Shown: one piece after another, positions 10,875-23,660 of the stretch | Position numbering within the stretch: the first letter of the stretch is position 1 | Layout: each line of letters starts with the position of its first letter | Assembly: GCA_032718475.1 (NCBI GenBank) | Contig: JAUCBJ010007440.1 | Span: 1 to 63,167 of the forward strand | DNA length: 63,167 nucleotides | Source: Nemertoderma westbladi | Lineage: Eukaryota; Xenacoelomorpha; Nemertodermatida; Nemertodermatidae | Reading direction: 5' to 3' | Notes under the pieces: generated by a model | What the model saw: the letters and a program-made list of their open reading frames with translations, nothing else | The model's database searches: none | Told to the model about the DNA's origin: nothing | Position numbers and translations under genes: made by a program

Positions 10875-12232
10875 AGATGTTAAACTCATATAATTGTAGT
10901 ACTAATAATACTAAATATATTACATCCATACCGGTACGAAATATTACAAATGTTAAATCCCAATATTCATATTTTATTTGCGTTCATAACTATTCCTACA
11001 CTACAGTGAGAATTATTCACTCTATATCGCTTAATTATATTATACTATGGACCACTTCAGATTGAGCTTACATATTTTCAATCGCTGTGTGCTCATTTTG
11101 ACAGCACAAAAAGCTAAAAGTAGTACATATTTGGAATCAGCATAAAAATATCTTTCGAATGAGCTATTGATCAACTATTTTCAACAACTTTTATGAAATT
11201 ACCCCCTGTACTACCGACCCATAAATTACTGTATCAGGTGGGTTTGAAATTCAGCAATACCGGTACAATGCAGCCATAATGTGGCCTTGGCTACTTGGGA
11301 AGTGTGGTAGGCCTATTTCACTTTCTTCAGCCATTCCAGCATTTCCAGTTGCAGAGTTCAGAATATTCAGTTATTCGCGACTATTCAGCCATATCATGTA
11401 CCGGTACGGTAACTTAATCTTATTAAACATATGTTTTACAGTACGGTACCGGTACTGTTACAGTGGTACTGGTACAGAGTTACCGGTACCGTCTTCAGGT
11501 TGTTGGCGCCACCCACCAATCGGCTCGGCAAAGGCAACCATGCAGCCATGGAAGTTCAGAAGTTTTGAAATTATGCGGACTTAAGACTGACTGACATATT
11601 GTCAGGTTGTACCAGCTGACCTTTATTACATGTTCCGGTATCCACTACTGCATTAGGTACCCCAACAGCCCAATACTGCAATACCCAGCAACGTTTTGGA
11701 ATTGTACCGGTACTCAAACAACTCGCCACCAAGGCTACCGCCTCTGTCTGTCGCAGTGTCGTTGGCGACCTCGACTTTTGGTATCGCTACTGCGCTAGCG
11801 CTACAGGCAAACTGGACTAACCGATGAGCGATGAGACCCGTGGACTGAAGAATGCATTGAATTTTTTGAGTAGTTTGACTATGGACTTCTATGACATCGA
11901 TGTCAAGCTGCCAATGCGAAAGTTTTTTTTTTTAAGTAAAAGTGTGGTTAAATTCTCTTAATTATATATTTAAATTTCTTAAGTACCGATTTTGGGATAG
12001 AATTGCTCAATTTTAATCTGTATCTAATAACTGACCCTCGTCCTGCGCGATGGCCCCACGAACGTATAAATACTGTGAGTACTGTTGCAGTTCCATCGCG
12101 TCCTGGGGTGCCTGTCCTGTCCCCCGCTCTCCATATTATCTCATTCCTGATTTATATTTATTTATGTACCTAATTAATTAATTTAAAGTAAACTAAAAGT
12201 CATATACTGTAATTATAATTTAAGTACTGTAA
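10875..12232. other. Non-coding interval
   Basis: AT-rich sequence with many GGTACCGGTAC-like palindromes (11250-11500 and near 11705). At 11955-12070 it carries a dispersed repeat shared with the right end of the window. No coding region recognised. Confidence 0.5.
11955..12070 (+). repeat. Dispersed repeat, copy A
   Basis: Closely resembles 62,620-62,720: both share CCGATTTTGGGATAGAATTG, a following ATAACTGA segment, and a core CTGCGCGATGGCCCCA (CTGCGCGAAGGCCCCA at the other site). Type of element unknown. Confidence 0.65.
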
Positions 12233-12582
12233 GTAGGTCAGGTCAGGTCCCCAGATCCTGCTACCACTATGGCAGTAATGTGGTACTACCTGTAGCTGTC
12301 AGCCCAGTAGGGCAGGCCCGATAAGCATAGCCTATTCATTATTTAGTTGATCAAGAGTGGGTTGGTTCAGCCCCGTCAACTAAATAAGTCATTGAGGGCT
12401 ATAGCGCCTACGGCACCATTGAAGGCAAAGGCTTGATACGCATCTGCATTAGAGATGATACAAGCCCCACCCTGTCTATACTGGATGCTCCTCTACCAGT
12501 GTTAGGTAACCTAACCCAGGAGGCACACTTGGTTCAGGGTGTAACAAATGGACCCCTACAGTCGGCAGCAGGGCTGTAGGCC

Positions 12583-12810
12583 ATGGATAGGCGGAAGGTA
12601 ATCAACCAACGGCTAGACATGCTGGCGGAAGGTAATCAACCAACGGCGACCTACTGCGAAGACGCTTGTAGGAGTTGCGACCACAAGCGATTTACCCCCG
12701 CAACTGAAAGATATGAGTATGAGAACCCTCCAGGAGAAATACCGGCTCGGTCGTCGCCCGGGTCAACAAGGACCGCGTCCCTCAGTGGTACACCAGGCTG
12801 GGGTCGATAA
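12583..12810 (+). CDS. Short upstream frame of the LINE, candidate ORF1
   Basis: ATG-initiated, 75 codons, basic and Cys-containing, overlapping the start of the long LINE frame by about 100 bp in another frame. RTE elements often have a small ORF1 overlapping ORF2, which is the reason for listing it. It contains a 24-bp sequence (GGCGGAAGGTAATCAACC and onward) duplicated at about 12,590 and 12,624. No domain is recognised. Confidence 0.3.
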   Translation: MDRRKVINQRLDMLAEGNQPTATYCEDACRSCDHKRFTPATERYEYENPPGEIPARSSPGSTRTASLSGTPGWGR

Positions 12811-15771
12811 ATTGGCTACTGGAACAGAAGACAGAGAAGAAAGAAGAACCAACCTGTTGAAATGTAAAAAGACACTAAAGATTGCTACAATGAACGCACG
12901 CACGCTGAAAGCACAGAGCAAACAGGGTGACATGGTCGCTCTGGCAATGGAATATAACATCGACATCATCTGCATCCAAGAACATCGGATTTGTCATGAA
13001 GACACTGCCATGAAGTACAATGACATTGGAATTGGATGGACGTTAGTAACAAGCTCAGCAGTAAGAAACTCGGTCAATGCATCAATTGGTGGAGTAGGAA
13101 TTCTGCTAAGCCCATTTGCACTTAAGACCCTAAACAACATCGAATCTATAAATTCCAGGGTTATGATCGCAACATTTGATGGGAATCCCAAGACAACAGT
13201 TATATGTTGCTACAGTCCAACCAATGCATCAGAGCCAGAACAAGCAGTCAAGTTTTATGAAGAACTGACTGGACTTATTAAGGACATCCCGAAACACAAT
13301 GTTAAAGTCATTGCTGGTGACCTGAATGCGCAAATTGGCCCAGAAGACATCAAGGGTTACACCTATAACACAAGTTCTAACAGAAATGGGTACTTACTCT
13401 TAGACCTAATGGAAGAATGTGAATTGATACCAACAAACAACACATTCGAAAAGAGTAAGGGGAAGATATGGACCTTTCAATACCCTAATGGAACCAAAGC
13501 ACAACTGGATTACATCCTTATAAACAAAAAGTGGAGAAATAGCATGATCAACTGCGAGGCATACAGCTCGTTCAACCTAATTGGTTCGGACCACAGAATT
13601 GTGACTGCAGAGATCAGACTCAGTTTGAGAGCCAGCAAACCCAGGACAAGCAAGCAAATCAACTATGACTGGGAGAAACTCAGAACTGACAATGCTGTAA
13701 AGGATGCTTATACAGTAGAAGTTCAAAACCGCTTTGAAGCACTTCAGTCAATGGATGAAGACCAATCCACCGATTCAATATACCAGAATATAATAACAGC
13801 CCACAAGGAATCAGCAAAGAGGCATATCCCCCAGAAACCTAAACGAAAACAGTATGTGCCATGGCAAAACTCTGAGGTTACTTGTAAGAGAGAAGATCTT
13901 AAGATAGCCTACAAAGTTAAAACCGAACAACCAACAACCGAAAACATTAACAAGGTTGAGAAAGCTAAGGACGATCTTAAATTGGCCTACAACATCAGCC
14001 AGGAAAAGTACATACAGGATAAAACTGAAGCAATTACAACTGCTCACATACAGCAACAATCAAGACTTACCTGGCAAACTGTAAATGAGGTATCTGGTCG
14101 GAAAAGTTGTGCAAAGGGGCGCCTCAAAGCCAATAGTCCTGAAGAACGTGTTGGGAAGTGGAAAAATCACTTCAGCAACTTGCTTGGGCAGCCACCAAAC
14201 ATCGCGGTCAGCCCTACAAGGAAAATATATGACAAGACACTACCTATAGAAACAGGGGACTTCACACCTGCCGAACTCCAAAGAAGCATTAAAAGCATGT
14301 CCAATAATAAAGCGAGTGGATTAGATGAAATCCCAGCGGAGGTATGGAAAACCGGAGTGCTAAATAGACCATTATTGAATGTTTGCAACCGGATGTTAAA
14401 AGGGGAAATGCCACCACCAATTCGGACTAAAGGTCAACTAAAGCCTCTCCCCAAGAAAGGAGACCTCGGCATACCAACAAACTATCGTGGGATCTGTCTG
14501 CTTGTGGTAGCTGCCAAAATATACAATAAAATGATTCTATATATAGGATTAGGCCTCACATAGAGAAACTACTGCGTAAGAGCCAAAACGGATTTCGACC
14601 AAGTAGATCAACAATAGCTCAGATACTTGCACTACGGAGACTGATTGAAGGAATTAAGTCAAAGAATCTCCCCGCAGTCATGACTTTTGTGGACTTCAAG
14701 AAGGCATTCGACTTCATCCATAGAGGTAAAATGCTTGAAATCCTAAGAGCTTATGGAATACCAGAAGTAATTGTTGCTGGCATTGGATTGCTATATTGTG
14801 ACACAGAAGCACAGGTACTCTCACCAGATGGTGAAACTGAGTTTTTCTCAATCCTGGCTGGCGTACTGCAAGGTGACACATTAGCACCATTACTATTTGT
14901 AATTGTGCTGGATTACGCAATGAGGACGGCCACAAAGGGTGAAGATCTGGGATTCACACTTCAAGAACGCAGAAGTAGTAGATATCCGGCAACTACAGTC
15001 ACAGACACCGACTTTGCGGATGACATCGCCCTGCTCTCTAATACGCTAGCAGATGCACAGCTTCTACTAAATAAAGTGGAGAGGGCTGCTAAGGAGGTTG
15101 GATTGCATATAAATGCTACCAAGACCGAATGCATGACCTTTAATGTTGATGGAAACTTGACAACCATTGATAATAATCAACTAAGGCAGGTCGATGACTT
15201 CCAGTACCTTGGATCATGGATAGAGAGTAGCAAAAAGGACATAGAAGTTAGGAAAGCAAAGGCTTGGTTAGCTCTATCAAAAATGGATACCATCTGGAAA
15301 TCAGATCTCTCCAGGCACCTGAAGACCAAGTTCTTTCGAGCCACAGTGGAAAGTGTATTTTTATACGGGGGTGAGACCTGGACAATGACTAAATCACTTG
15401 AACAACGAATTGATGGTTGCTACACAAGACTACTAAGGGCAGCCCTAAACATCAGCTGGAGACAACACATGACAAACGCCGAGCTTTATGGTACAATACC
15501 ACCTGTATCAACCACCCTCCGTGAACGCAGATTAAGATTCAGTGGGCACTGCTGGCGAAGTAAAGACGAGGTCATACCAGATCTACTTCTCTGGCAACCA
15601 ACTCATGGAAAGCGTAGTCGTAGACGACCTGCCATAACATATATAGATCAACTTGAAAGGGATACTGAACTTGGGAGAAACGAAATTGCGACAACTATGG
15701 AGAATCGGGAAGCCTGGAAGGATCTCATCCACTGTCTGAGTTCGCTCGACCTAGTAGTAGTAGTACTGTAA
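12713..15771 (+). pseudogene. LINE ORF2: AP endonuclease plus reverse transcriptase, frameshifted
   Basis: The first part (12,713-14,563, ATG start) encodes an exonuclease-endonuclease-phosphatase domain at about residues 54-310: IATMNARTL, ICIQEHRI, AGDLNAQIG and IGSDHRIVTAEIRL carry its conserved Asn, Glu, Asp and His. The RT begins with NNKASGLDEIPAEVW and NYRGICLL. At about 14,538-14,546 a run reads CTATATATAGG where copy 2 has CTATATAGG, so two extra bases break the frame. The rest is open in the next frame to 15,771: NGFRPSRST, TFVDFKKAFDFIH, LQGDTLAPLLF, TDFADDIAL (catalytic box) and RRLRFSGHCWR. The C-terminal residues also differ from copy 2 because two bases are missing near 15,728. 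The enzyme would nick target DNA and prime reverse transcription there. This copy is inactive as it stands. Confidence 0.85.
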
Positions 15772-15775
15772 GTAA

Positions 15776-16166
15776 GTCTTACAAATATTTTTTACAAATT
15801 ATTCTAATAAATAATATATCATACATTTTTTTGTGCTACCGTATGTAGTTAAATTGTTTTGGCCGTCTCTTTACAGTAGATTCGTATCTATCTATCTATC
15901 TATCTATAATCGTCCTGCTGCATTGAAGCTGCACATTGAGATGTCGGCTTAACAAAAATTGTTCCACCACCATGCAATCCACAATTGGCAAGCCCAATTC
16001 AGCGTGCATTAAGAATGATATGCCGGCTTATTCAAAGTTGCACCGCCACAACTTCCTATCCCCCCCTAACTTTCGAAAGATTATCCGCATCTCTAAGGCC
16101 AGATGTACCCGAAATGGAAAAATGGTTTGAAGCAGGGTTCTGCAAGCATGCAATTAACTCGCTGTC
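15776..16166. other. Junction between LINE and satellite
   Basis: AT-rich start, a (TATC)n microsatellite at about 15,885-15,908, then a short coding-like fragment described separately. The satellite begins at 16,167. Confidence 0.55.
15940..16140 (+). other. Coding-like fragment, possibly tyrosine-recombinase core-binding region
   Basis: One frame reads PIQRALRMICRLIQS...PPLTFERLSASLRPDVPEMEKW before running into the satellite. The pattern of an Arg/Leu helix, then P(I/L)TF, then (I/L)R.SL.P, resembles the core-binding domain of Crypton/DIRS-type tyrosine recombinases as I remember it. A related sequence of about 90 bp lies at 53,938-54,030, also starting TTAAGAATG. No catalytic Arg-His-Arg-Tyr part is visible, so the assignment is weak. 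Confidence 0.3.
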
Positions 16167-19100
16167 ATTATTTTGCTTACTCTCTCACTTCTGTGCCGGA
16201 TATTTGTTATTTATTTTGCTTGCTCTCTCACTTCTGTCCGTGTCGGGTATTTGTTATTTATTTTGCTTGCTCTCTCACTTCCGTGACGGATATTTGTTAT
16301 TTATTTTGCTTGCTCTCTCACTTCCGTGCCAGATATTTGTTATTTATTTTGCTTGCTTTCTCACTTCCGTGCCGGATATTTGTTATTTATTTTGCTCGCT
16401 CTCTCACTTCTGTGTCGGGTATTTGTTATTTATTTTGCTTGCTCTCTCACTTCTGTGTCGGGTATTTGTTATTTATTTTGCTTGCTCTCTCACTTCCGTG
16501 CCGGATATTTGTTATTTATTTTGCTTGCTCTCTCACTTCCGTGCCGGATATTTGTTATTTATTTTGCTTGCTCTCTCACTTCCGTGCCGGATATTTGTTA
16601 TTTATTTTGCTCGCTCTCTCTCACTTCCGTGCCGAATATTTGTTATTTATTTTGCTTGCTCTCTCACTTCCGTGCCGGATATTTGTTATTTATTTTGCTC
16701 GCTCTCTCACTTCTGTGTCGGGTATTTGTTATTTATTTTGCTTGCTCTCTCACTTCCGTGCCGGATATTTGTTATTTATTTTGCTTGCTCTCTCACTTCC
16801 GTGCCGGATATTTGTTATTTATTTTGCTTGCTCTCTCACTTCCGTGCCGGATATTTGTTATTTATTTTGCTTGCTCTCTCACTTCTGTGCCGGATATTTG
16901 TTATTTATTTTGCTTGCTCTCTCACTTCCGTGCCGGGTATTTGTTATTTATTTTGCTTGCTCTCTCACTTCCGTGCCGGATATTTGTTATTTATTTTGCT
17001 TGCTCTCTCACTTCCGTGCCGGATATTTGTTATTTATTTTGCTTGCTCTCTCACTTTCGTGCCGGATATTTGTTATTTATTTTGCTTGCTCTCTCACTTC
17101 CGTGCCGGATATTTGTTATTTATTTTGCTTGCTCTCTCACTTCCGTGACGGATATTTGTTATTTATTTTGCTTACTCTCTCACTTCTGTGTCGGGTATTT
17201 GTTATTTATTTTGCTTGCTCTCTCACTTCTGTGTCGGGTATTTGTTATTTATTTTGCTTGCTCTCTCACTTCCGTGCCGGATATTTGTTATTTATTTTGC
17301 TTGCTCTCTCACTTCTGTGTCGGGTATTTGTTATTTATTTTGCTTGCTCTCTCACTTCTGTGTCGGATATTTGTTATTTATTTTGCTTGCTCTCTCACTT
17401 CTGTGTCGGGTATTTGTTATTTATTTTGCTTGCTCTCTCACTTCTGTGTCGGGTATTTGTTATTTATTTTGCTTGCTCTCTCACTTCTGTGCCGGATATT
17501 TGTTATTTATTTTGCTTGCTCTCTCACTTCTGTGTCGGGTATTTGTTATTTATTTTGCTTGCTCTCTCACTTCTGTGTCGGATATTTGTTATTTATTTTG
17601 CTTGCTCTTTCACTTCTGTGTCGGATATTTGTTATTTATTTTGCTTGCTCTCTCACTTCCGTGCCGGATATTTGTTATTTATTTTGCTTACTCTCTCACT
17701 TCTGTGTCGGATATTTGTTATTTATTTTGCTTGCTCTCTCACTTCCGTGCCGGATATTTGTTATTTATTTTGCTTGCTCTCTCACTTCCGTGCCGGATAT
17801 TTGTTATTTATTTTGCTTACTCTCTCACTTCTGTGTCGGATATTTGTTATTTATTTTGCTTGCTCTCTCACTTCCGTGCCGGATATTTGTTATTTATTTT
17901 GCTCGCTCTCTCACTTTCGTTCGGCAGATATTTGTTATTTATTTTGCTTGCTCTCTCACTTCCGTGCCGGATATTTGTTATTTATTTTGCTCGCTCTCTC
18001 ACTTTCGTTCGGCAGATATTTGTTATTTATTTTGCTTGCTCTCTCACTTCCGTGCCGGATATTTGTTATTTATTTTGCTTGCTCTCTCACTTCCGTGCCG
18101 GATATTTGTTATTTATTTTGCTTACTCTCTCACTTCTGTGTCGGATATTTGTTATTTATTTTGCTTGCTCTCTCACTTCCGTGCCGGATATTTGTCATTT
18201 ATTTTGCTCGCTCTCTCACTTTCGTTCGGCAGATATTTGTTATTTATTTTGCTTGCTCTCTCACTTCCGTGCCGGATATTTGTTATTTATTTTGCTTACT
18301 CTCTCACTTCTGTGTCGGATATTTGTTATTTATTTTGCTTGCTCTCTCACTTCCGTGCCGGATATTTGTTATTTATTTTGCTCGCTCTCTCACTTTCGTT
18401 CGGCAGATATTTGTTATTTATTTTGCTTGCTCTCTCACTTCTGTGCCGGATATTTGTTATTTATTTTGCTCGCTCTCTCTCACTTCCGTGCCGAATATTT
18501 GTTATTTATTTTGCTTGCTCTCTCACTTCCGTGCCGGATATTTGTTATTTATTTTGCTCGCTCTCTCACTTCTGTGTCGGGTATTTGTTATTTATTTTGC
18601 TTGCTCTCTCACTTCCGTGCCGGATATTTGTTATTTATTTTGCTTGCTCTCTCACTTCCGTGCCGGATATTTGTTATTTATTTTGCTTGCTCTCTCACTT
18701 CCGTGCCGGATATTTGTTATTTATTTTGCTTGCTCTCTCACTTCTGTGCCGGATATTTGTTATTTATTTTGCTTGCTCTCTCACTTCCGTGCCGGGTATT
18801 TGTTATTTATTTTGCTTGCTCTCTCACTTCCGTGCCGGATATTTGTTATTTATTTTGCTTGCTCTCTCACTTCCGTGCCGGATATTTGTTATTTATTTTG
18901 CTTGCTCTCTCACTTTCGTGCCGGATATTTGTTATTTATTTTGCTTGCTCTCTCACTTCCGTGCCGGATATTTGTTATTTATTTTGCTTGCTCTCTCACT
19001 TCCGTGACGGATATTTGTTATTTATTTTGCTTACTCTCTCACTTCTGTGTCGGGTATTTGTTATTTATTTTGGTTGCTCTCTCACTTCTGTGTCGGGTAT

Positions 19101-21079
19101 TTGTTATTTATTTTGCTTGCTCTCTCACTTCCGTGCCGGATATTTGTTATTTATTTTGCTTGCTCTCTCACTTCTGTGTCGGGTATTTGTTATTTATTTT
19201 GCTTGCTCTCTCACTTCTGTGTCGGATATTTGTTATTTATTTTGCTTGCTCTCTCACTTCTGTGTCGGGTATTTGTTATTTATTTTGCTTGCTCTCTCAC
19301 TTCTGTGTCGGGTATTTGTTATTTATTTTGCTTGCTCTCTCACTTCCGTGCCGGATATTTGTTATTTATTTTGCTTGCTCTCTCACTTCTGTGTCGGGTA
19401 TTTGTTATTTATTTTGCTTGCTCTCTCACTTCTGTGTCGGATATTTGTTATTTATTTTGCTTGCTCTCTCACTTCTGTGTCGGATATTTGTTATTTATTT
19501 TGCTTGCTCTCTCACTTCCGTGCCGGATATTTGTTATTTATTTTGCTTACTCTCTCACTTCTGTGTCGGATATTTGTTATTTATTTTGCTTGCTCTCTCA
19601 CTTCCGTGCCGGATATTTGTTATTTATTTTGCTTGCTCTCTCACTTCCGTGCCGGATATTTGTTATTTATTTTGCTTACTCTCTCACTTCTGTGTCGGAT
19701 ATTTGTTATTTATTTTGCTTGCTCTCTCACTTCCGTGCCGGATATTTGTTATTTATTTTGCTCGCTCTCTCACTTTCGTTCGGCAGATAGTTGTTATTTA
19801 TTTTGCTTGCTCTCTCACTTCCGTGCCGGATATTTGTTATTTATTTTGCTCGCTCTCTCACTTTCGTTCGGCAGATATTTGTTATTTATTTTGCTTGCTC
19901 TCTCACTTCCGTGCCGGATATTTGTTATTTATTTTGCTTGCTCTCTCACTTCCGTGCCGGATATTTGTTATTTATTTTGCTTACTCTCTCACTTCTGTGT
20001 CGGATATTTGTTATTTATTTTGCTTGCTCTCTCACTTCCGTGCCGGATATTTGTTATTTATTTTGCTCGCTCTCTCACTTTCGTTCGGCAGATATTTGTT
20101 ATTTATTTTGCTTGCTCTCTCACTTCCGTGCCGGATATTTGTTATTTATTTTGCTTACTCTCTCACTTCTGTGTCGGATATTTGTTATTTATTTTGCTTG
20201 CTCTCTCACTTCCGTGCCGGATATTTGTTATTTATTTTGCTCGCTCTCTCACTTTCGTTCGGCAGATATTTGTTATTTATTTTGCTTGCTCTCTCACTTC
20301 CGTGCCGGATATTTGTTATTTATTTTGCTTACTCTCTCACTTCTGTGTCGGATATTTGTTATTTATTTTGCTTGCTCTCTCACTTCCGTGCCGGATATTT
20401 GTTATTTATTTTGCTCGCTCTCTCACTTTCGTTCGGCAGATATTTGTTATTTATTTTGCTTGCTCTCTCACTTCTGTGCCGGATATTTGTTATTTATTTT
20501 GCTCGCTCTCTCTCACTTCCGTGCCGAATATTTGTTATTTATTTTGCTTGCTCTCTCACTTCCGTGCCGGATATTTGTTATTTATTTTGCTCGCTCTCTC
20601 ACTTCTGTGTCGGGTATTTGTTATTTATTTTGCTTGCTCTCTCACTTCCGTGCCGGATATTTGTTATTTATTTTGCTTGCTCTCTCACTTCCGTGCCGGG
20701 TATTTGTTATTTATTTTGCTTGCTCTCTCACTTCTGTGTCGGGTATTTGTTATTTATTTTGCTTGCTCTCTCACTTCCGTGACGGATATTTGTTATTTAT
20801 TTTGCTTGCTCTCTCACTTCTGTGTCGGGTATTTGTTATTTATTTTGCTTGCTCTCTCACTTCTGTGTCGGGTATTTGTTATTTATTTTGCTTGCTCTCT
20901 CACTTCCGTGACGGATATTTGTTATTTATTTTGCTTGCTCTCTCACTTCTGTGTCGGGTATTTGTTATTTATTTTGCTTGCTCTCTCACTTCTGTGTCGG
21001 GTATTTGTTATTTATTTTGCTTGCTCTCTCACTTCCGTGACGGATATTTGTTATTTATTTTGCTTGCTCTCTCACTTCT

Positions 21080-23660
21080 GTGTCGGGTATTTGTTATTTA
21101 TTTTGCTTGCTCTCTCACTTCTGTGTCGGGTATTTGTTATTCATTTTGCTTGCTCTCTCACTTCCGTCCCGAATATTTGTTATTTATTTTGCTTGCTCTT
21201 TCACTTCCGTCCCGAATATTTGTTATTTATTTTGCTTGCTCTCTCACTTCTGTGTCGGATATTTGTTATTTATTTTGCTTGCTCTCTCACTTCCGTGACG
21301 GATATTTGTTATTTATTTTGCTTGCTCTCTCACTTCTGTGTCGGGTATTTGTTATTTATTTTGCTTGCTCTCTCACTTCCGTGACGGATATTTGTTATTT
21401 ATTTTGCTTGCTCTCTCACTTCTGTGTCGGGTATTTGTTATTTATTTTGCTTGCTCTCTCACTTCTGTGTCGGGTATTTGTTATTTATTTTGCTTGCTCT
21501 CTCACTTCCGTGACGGATATTTGTTATTTATTTTGCTTGCTCTCTCACTTCTGTGTCGGGTATTTGTTATTTATTTTGCTTGCTCTCTCACTTCCGTGAC
21601 GGATATTTGTTATTTATTTTGCTTGCTCTCTCACTTCCGTGCCGGATATTTGTTATTTATTTTGCTTGCTCTCTCACTTCTGTGTCGGGTATTTGTTATT
21701 TATTTTGCTTGCTCTCTCACTTCTGTGTCGGGTATTTGTTATTTATTTTGCTTGCTCTCTCACTTCTGTGCCGGATATTTGTTATTTATTTTGCTTGCTA
21801 TCTCACTTCCGTGCCGGGTATTTGTTATTTATTTTGCTTGCTCTCTCACTTCCGTGCCGGATATTTGTTATTTATTTTGCTTGCTCTCTCACTTCTGTGT
21901 CGGGTATTTGTTATTCATTTTGCTTGCTCTCTCACTTCCGTCCCGAATATTTGTTATTTATTTTGCTTGCTCTCTCACTTCCGTGCCGGATATTTGTTAT
22001 TTATTTTGCTTGCTCTCTCACTTCTGTGTCGGGTATTTGTTATTTATTTTGCTTGCTCTCTCACTTCCGTGACGGATATTTGTTATTTATTTTGCTTGCT
22101 CTCTCACTTCTGTGTCGGGTATTTGTTATTTATTTTGCTTGCTCTCTCACTTCTGTGTCGGGTATTTGTTATTTATTTTGCTTGCTCTCTCACTTCCGTG
22201 ACGGATATTTGTTATTTATTTTGCTTGCTCTCTCACTTCTGTGTCGGGTATTTGTTATTTATTTTGCTTGCTCTCTCACTTCTGTGTCGGGTATTTGTTA
22301 TTTATTTTGCTTGCTCTCTCACTTCCGTGACGGATATTTGTTATTTATTTTGCTTGCTCTCTCACTTCTGTGTCGGGTATTTGTTATTTATTTTGCTTGC
22401 TCTCTCACTTCTGTGTCGGGTATTTGTTATTCATTTTGCTTGCTCTCTCACTTCCGTCCCGAATATTTGTTATTTATTTTGCTTGCTCTTTCACTTCCGT
22501 CCCGAATATTTGTTATTTATTTTGCTTGCTCTCTCACTTCTGTGTCGGATATTTGTTATTTATTTTGCTTGCTCTCTCACTTCCGTGACGGATATTTGTT
22601 ATTTATTTTGCTTGCTCTCTCACTTCTGTGTCGGGTATTTGTTATTTATTTTGCTTGCTCTCTCACTTCCGTGACGGATATTTGTTATTTATTTTGCTTG
22701 CTCTCTCACTTCTGTGTCGGGTATTTGTTATTTATTTTGCTTGCTCTCTCACTTCTGTGTCGGGTATTTGTTATTTATTTTGCTTGCTCTCTCACTTCCG
22801 TGACGGATATTTGTTATTTATTTTGCTTGCTCTCTCACTTCTGTGTCGGGTATTTGTTATTTATTTTGCTTGCTCTCTCACTTCCGTGACGGATATTTGT
22901 TACTTATTTTGCTTGCTCTCTCACTTCCGTGCCGGATATTTGTTATTTATTTTGCTTGCTCTTTCACTTCTGTGTCGGGTATTTGTTATTTATTTTGCTT
23001 GCTCTCTCACTTCTGTGTCGGGTATTTGTTATTTATTTTGCTTGCTCTCTCACTTCTGTGCCGGATATTTGTTATTTATTTTGCTTGCTATCTCACTTCC
23101 GTGCCGGGTATTTGTTATTTATTTTGCTTGCTCTCTCACTTCCGTGCCGGATATTTGTTATTTATTTTGCTTGCTCTCTCACTTCTGTGTCGGGTATTTG
23201 TTATTCATTTTGCTTGCTCTCTCACTTCCGTCCCGAATATTTGTTATTTATTTTGCTTGCTCTCTCACTTCCGTGCCGGATATTTGTTATTTATTTTGCT
23301 TGCTCTCTCACTTCTGTGTCGGGTATTTGTTATTTATTTTGCTTGCTCTCTCACTTCCGTGACGGATATTTGTTATTTATTTTGTTTGCTCTCTCACTTC
23401 TGTGTCGGGTATTTGTTATTTATTTTGCTTGCTCTCTCACTTCTGTGTCGGGTATTTGTTATTTATTTTGCTTGCTCTCTCACTTCTGTGTCGGGTATTT
23501 GTTATTTATTTTGCTTGCTCTCTCACTTCCGTGCCGGATATTTGTTATTTATTTTGCTTGCTCTCTCATTTCCGTGACGGATATTTGTTATTTATTTTGC
23601 TTGCTCTCTCACTTCCGTGCCGGATATTTGTTATTTATTTTGCTTGCTCTCTCACTTCTG
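21080..23660 (+). repeat. 1290-bp higher-order repeat (30 monomers) in the satellite
   Basis: The same succession of monomer variants recurs 1290 bp apart (for example the paired CCGTCCCGAAT monomers at about 21,170-21,215 and 22,455-22,505). 1290 equals 30 times 43. Confidence 0.85.

Larger units (their letters stand above)
12233..15775 (+). mobile_element. RTE-like APE-type LINE, copy 1, near full length
   Basis: A 5' region of about 350 bp is followed by an endonuclease-RT frame and a very short 3' end finishing in an AGT microsatellite (about 15,751-15,767). A short 3' UTR with a microsatellite tail, rather than poly(A), fits RTE-type LINEs. The 5' limit is an estimate from where GC-richer, leader-like sequence begins. 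Copy 2 (48,405-50,705, minus strand) is nearly identical over its length. Confidence 0.8.
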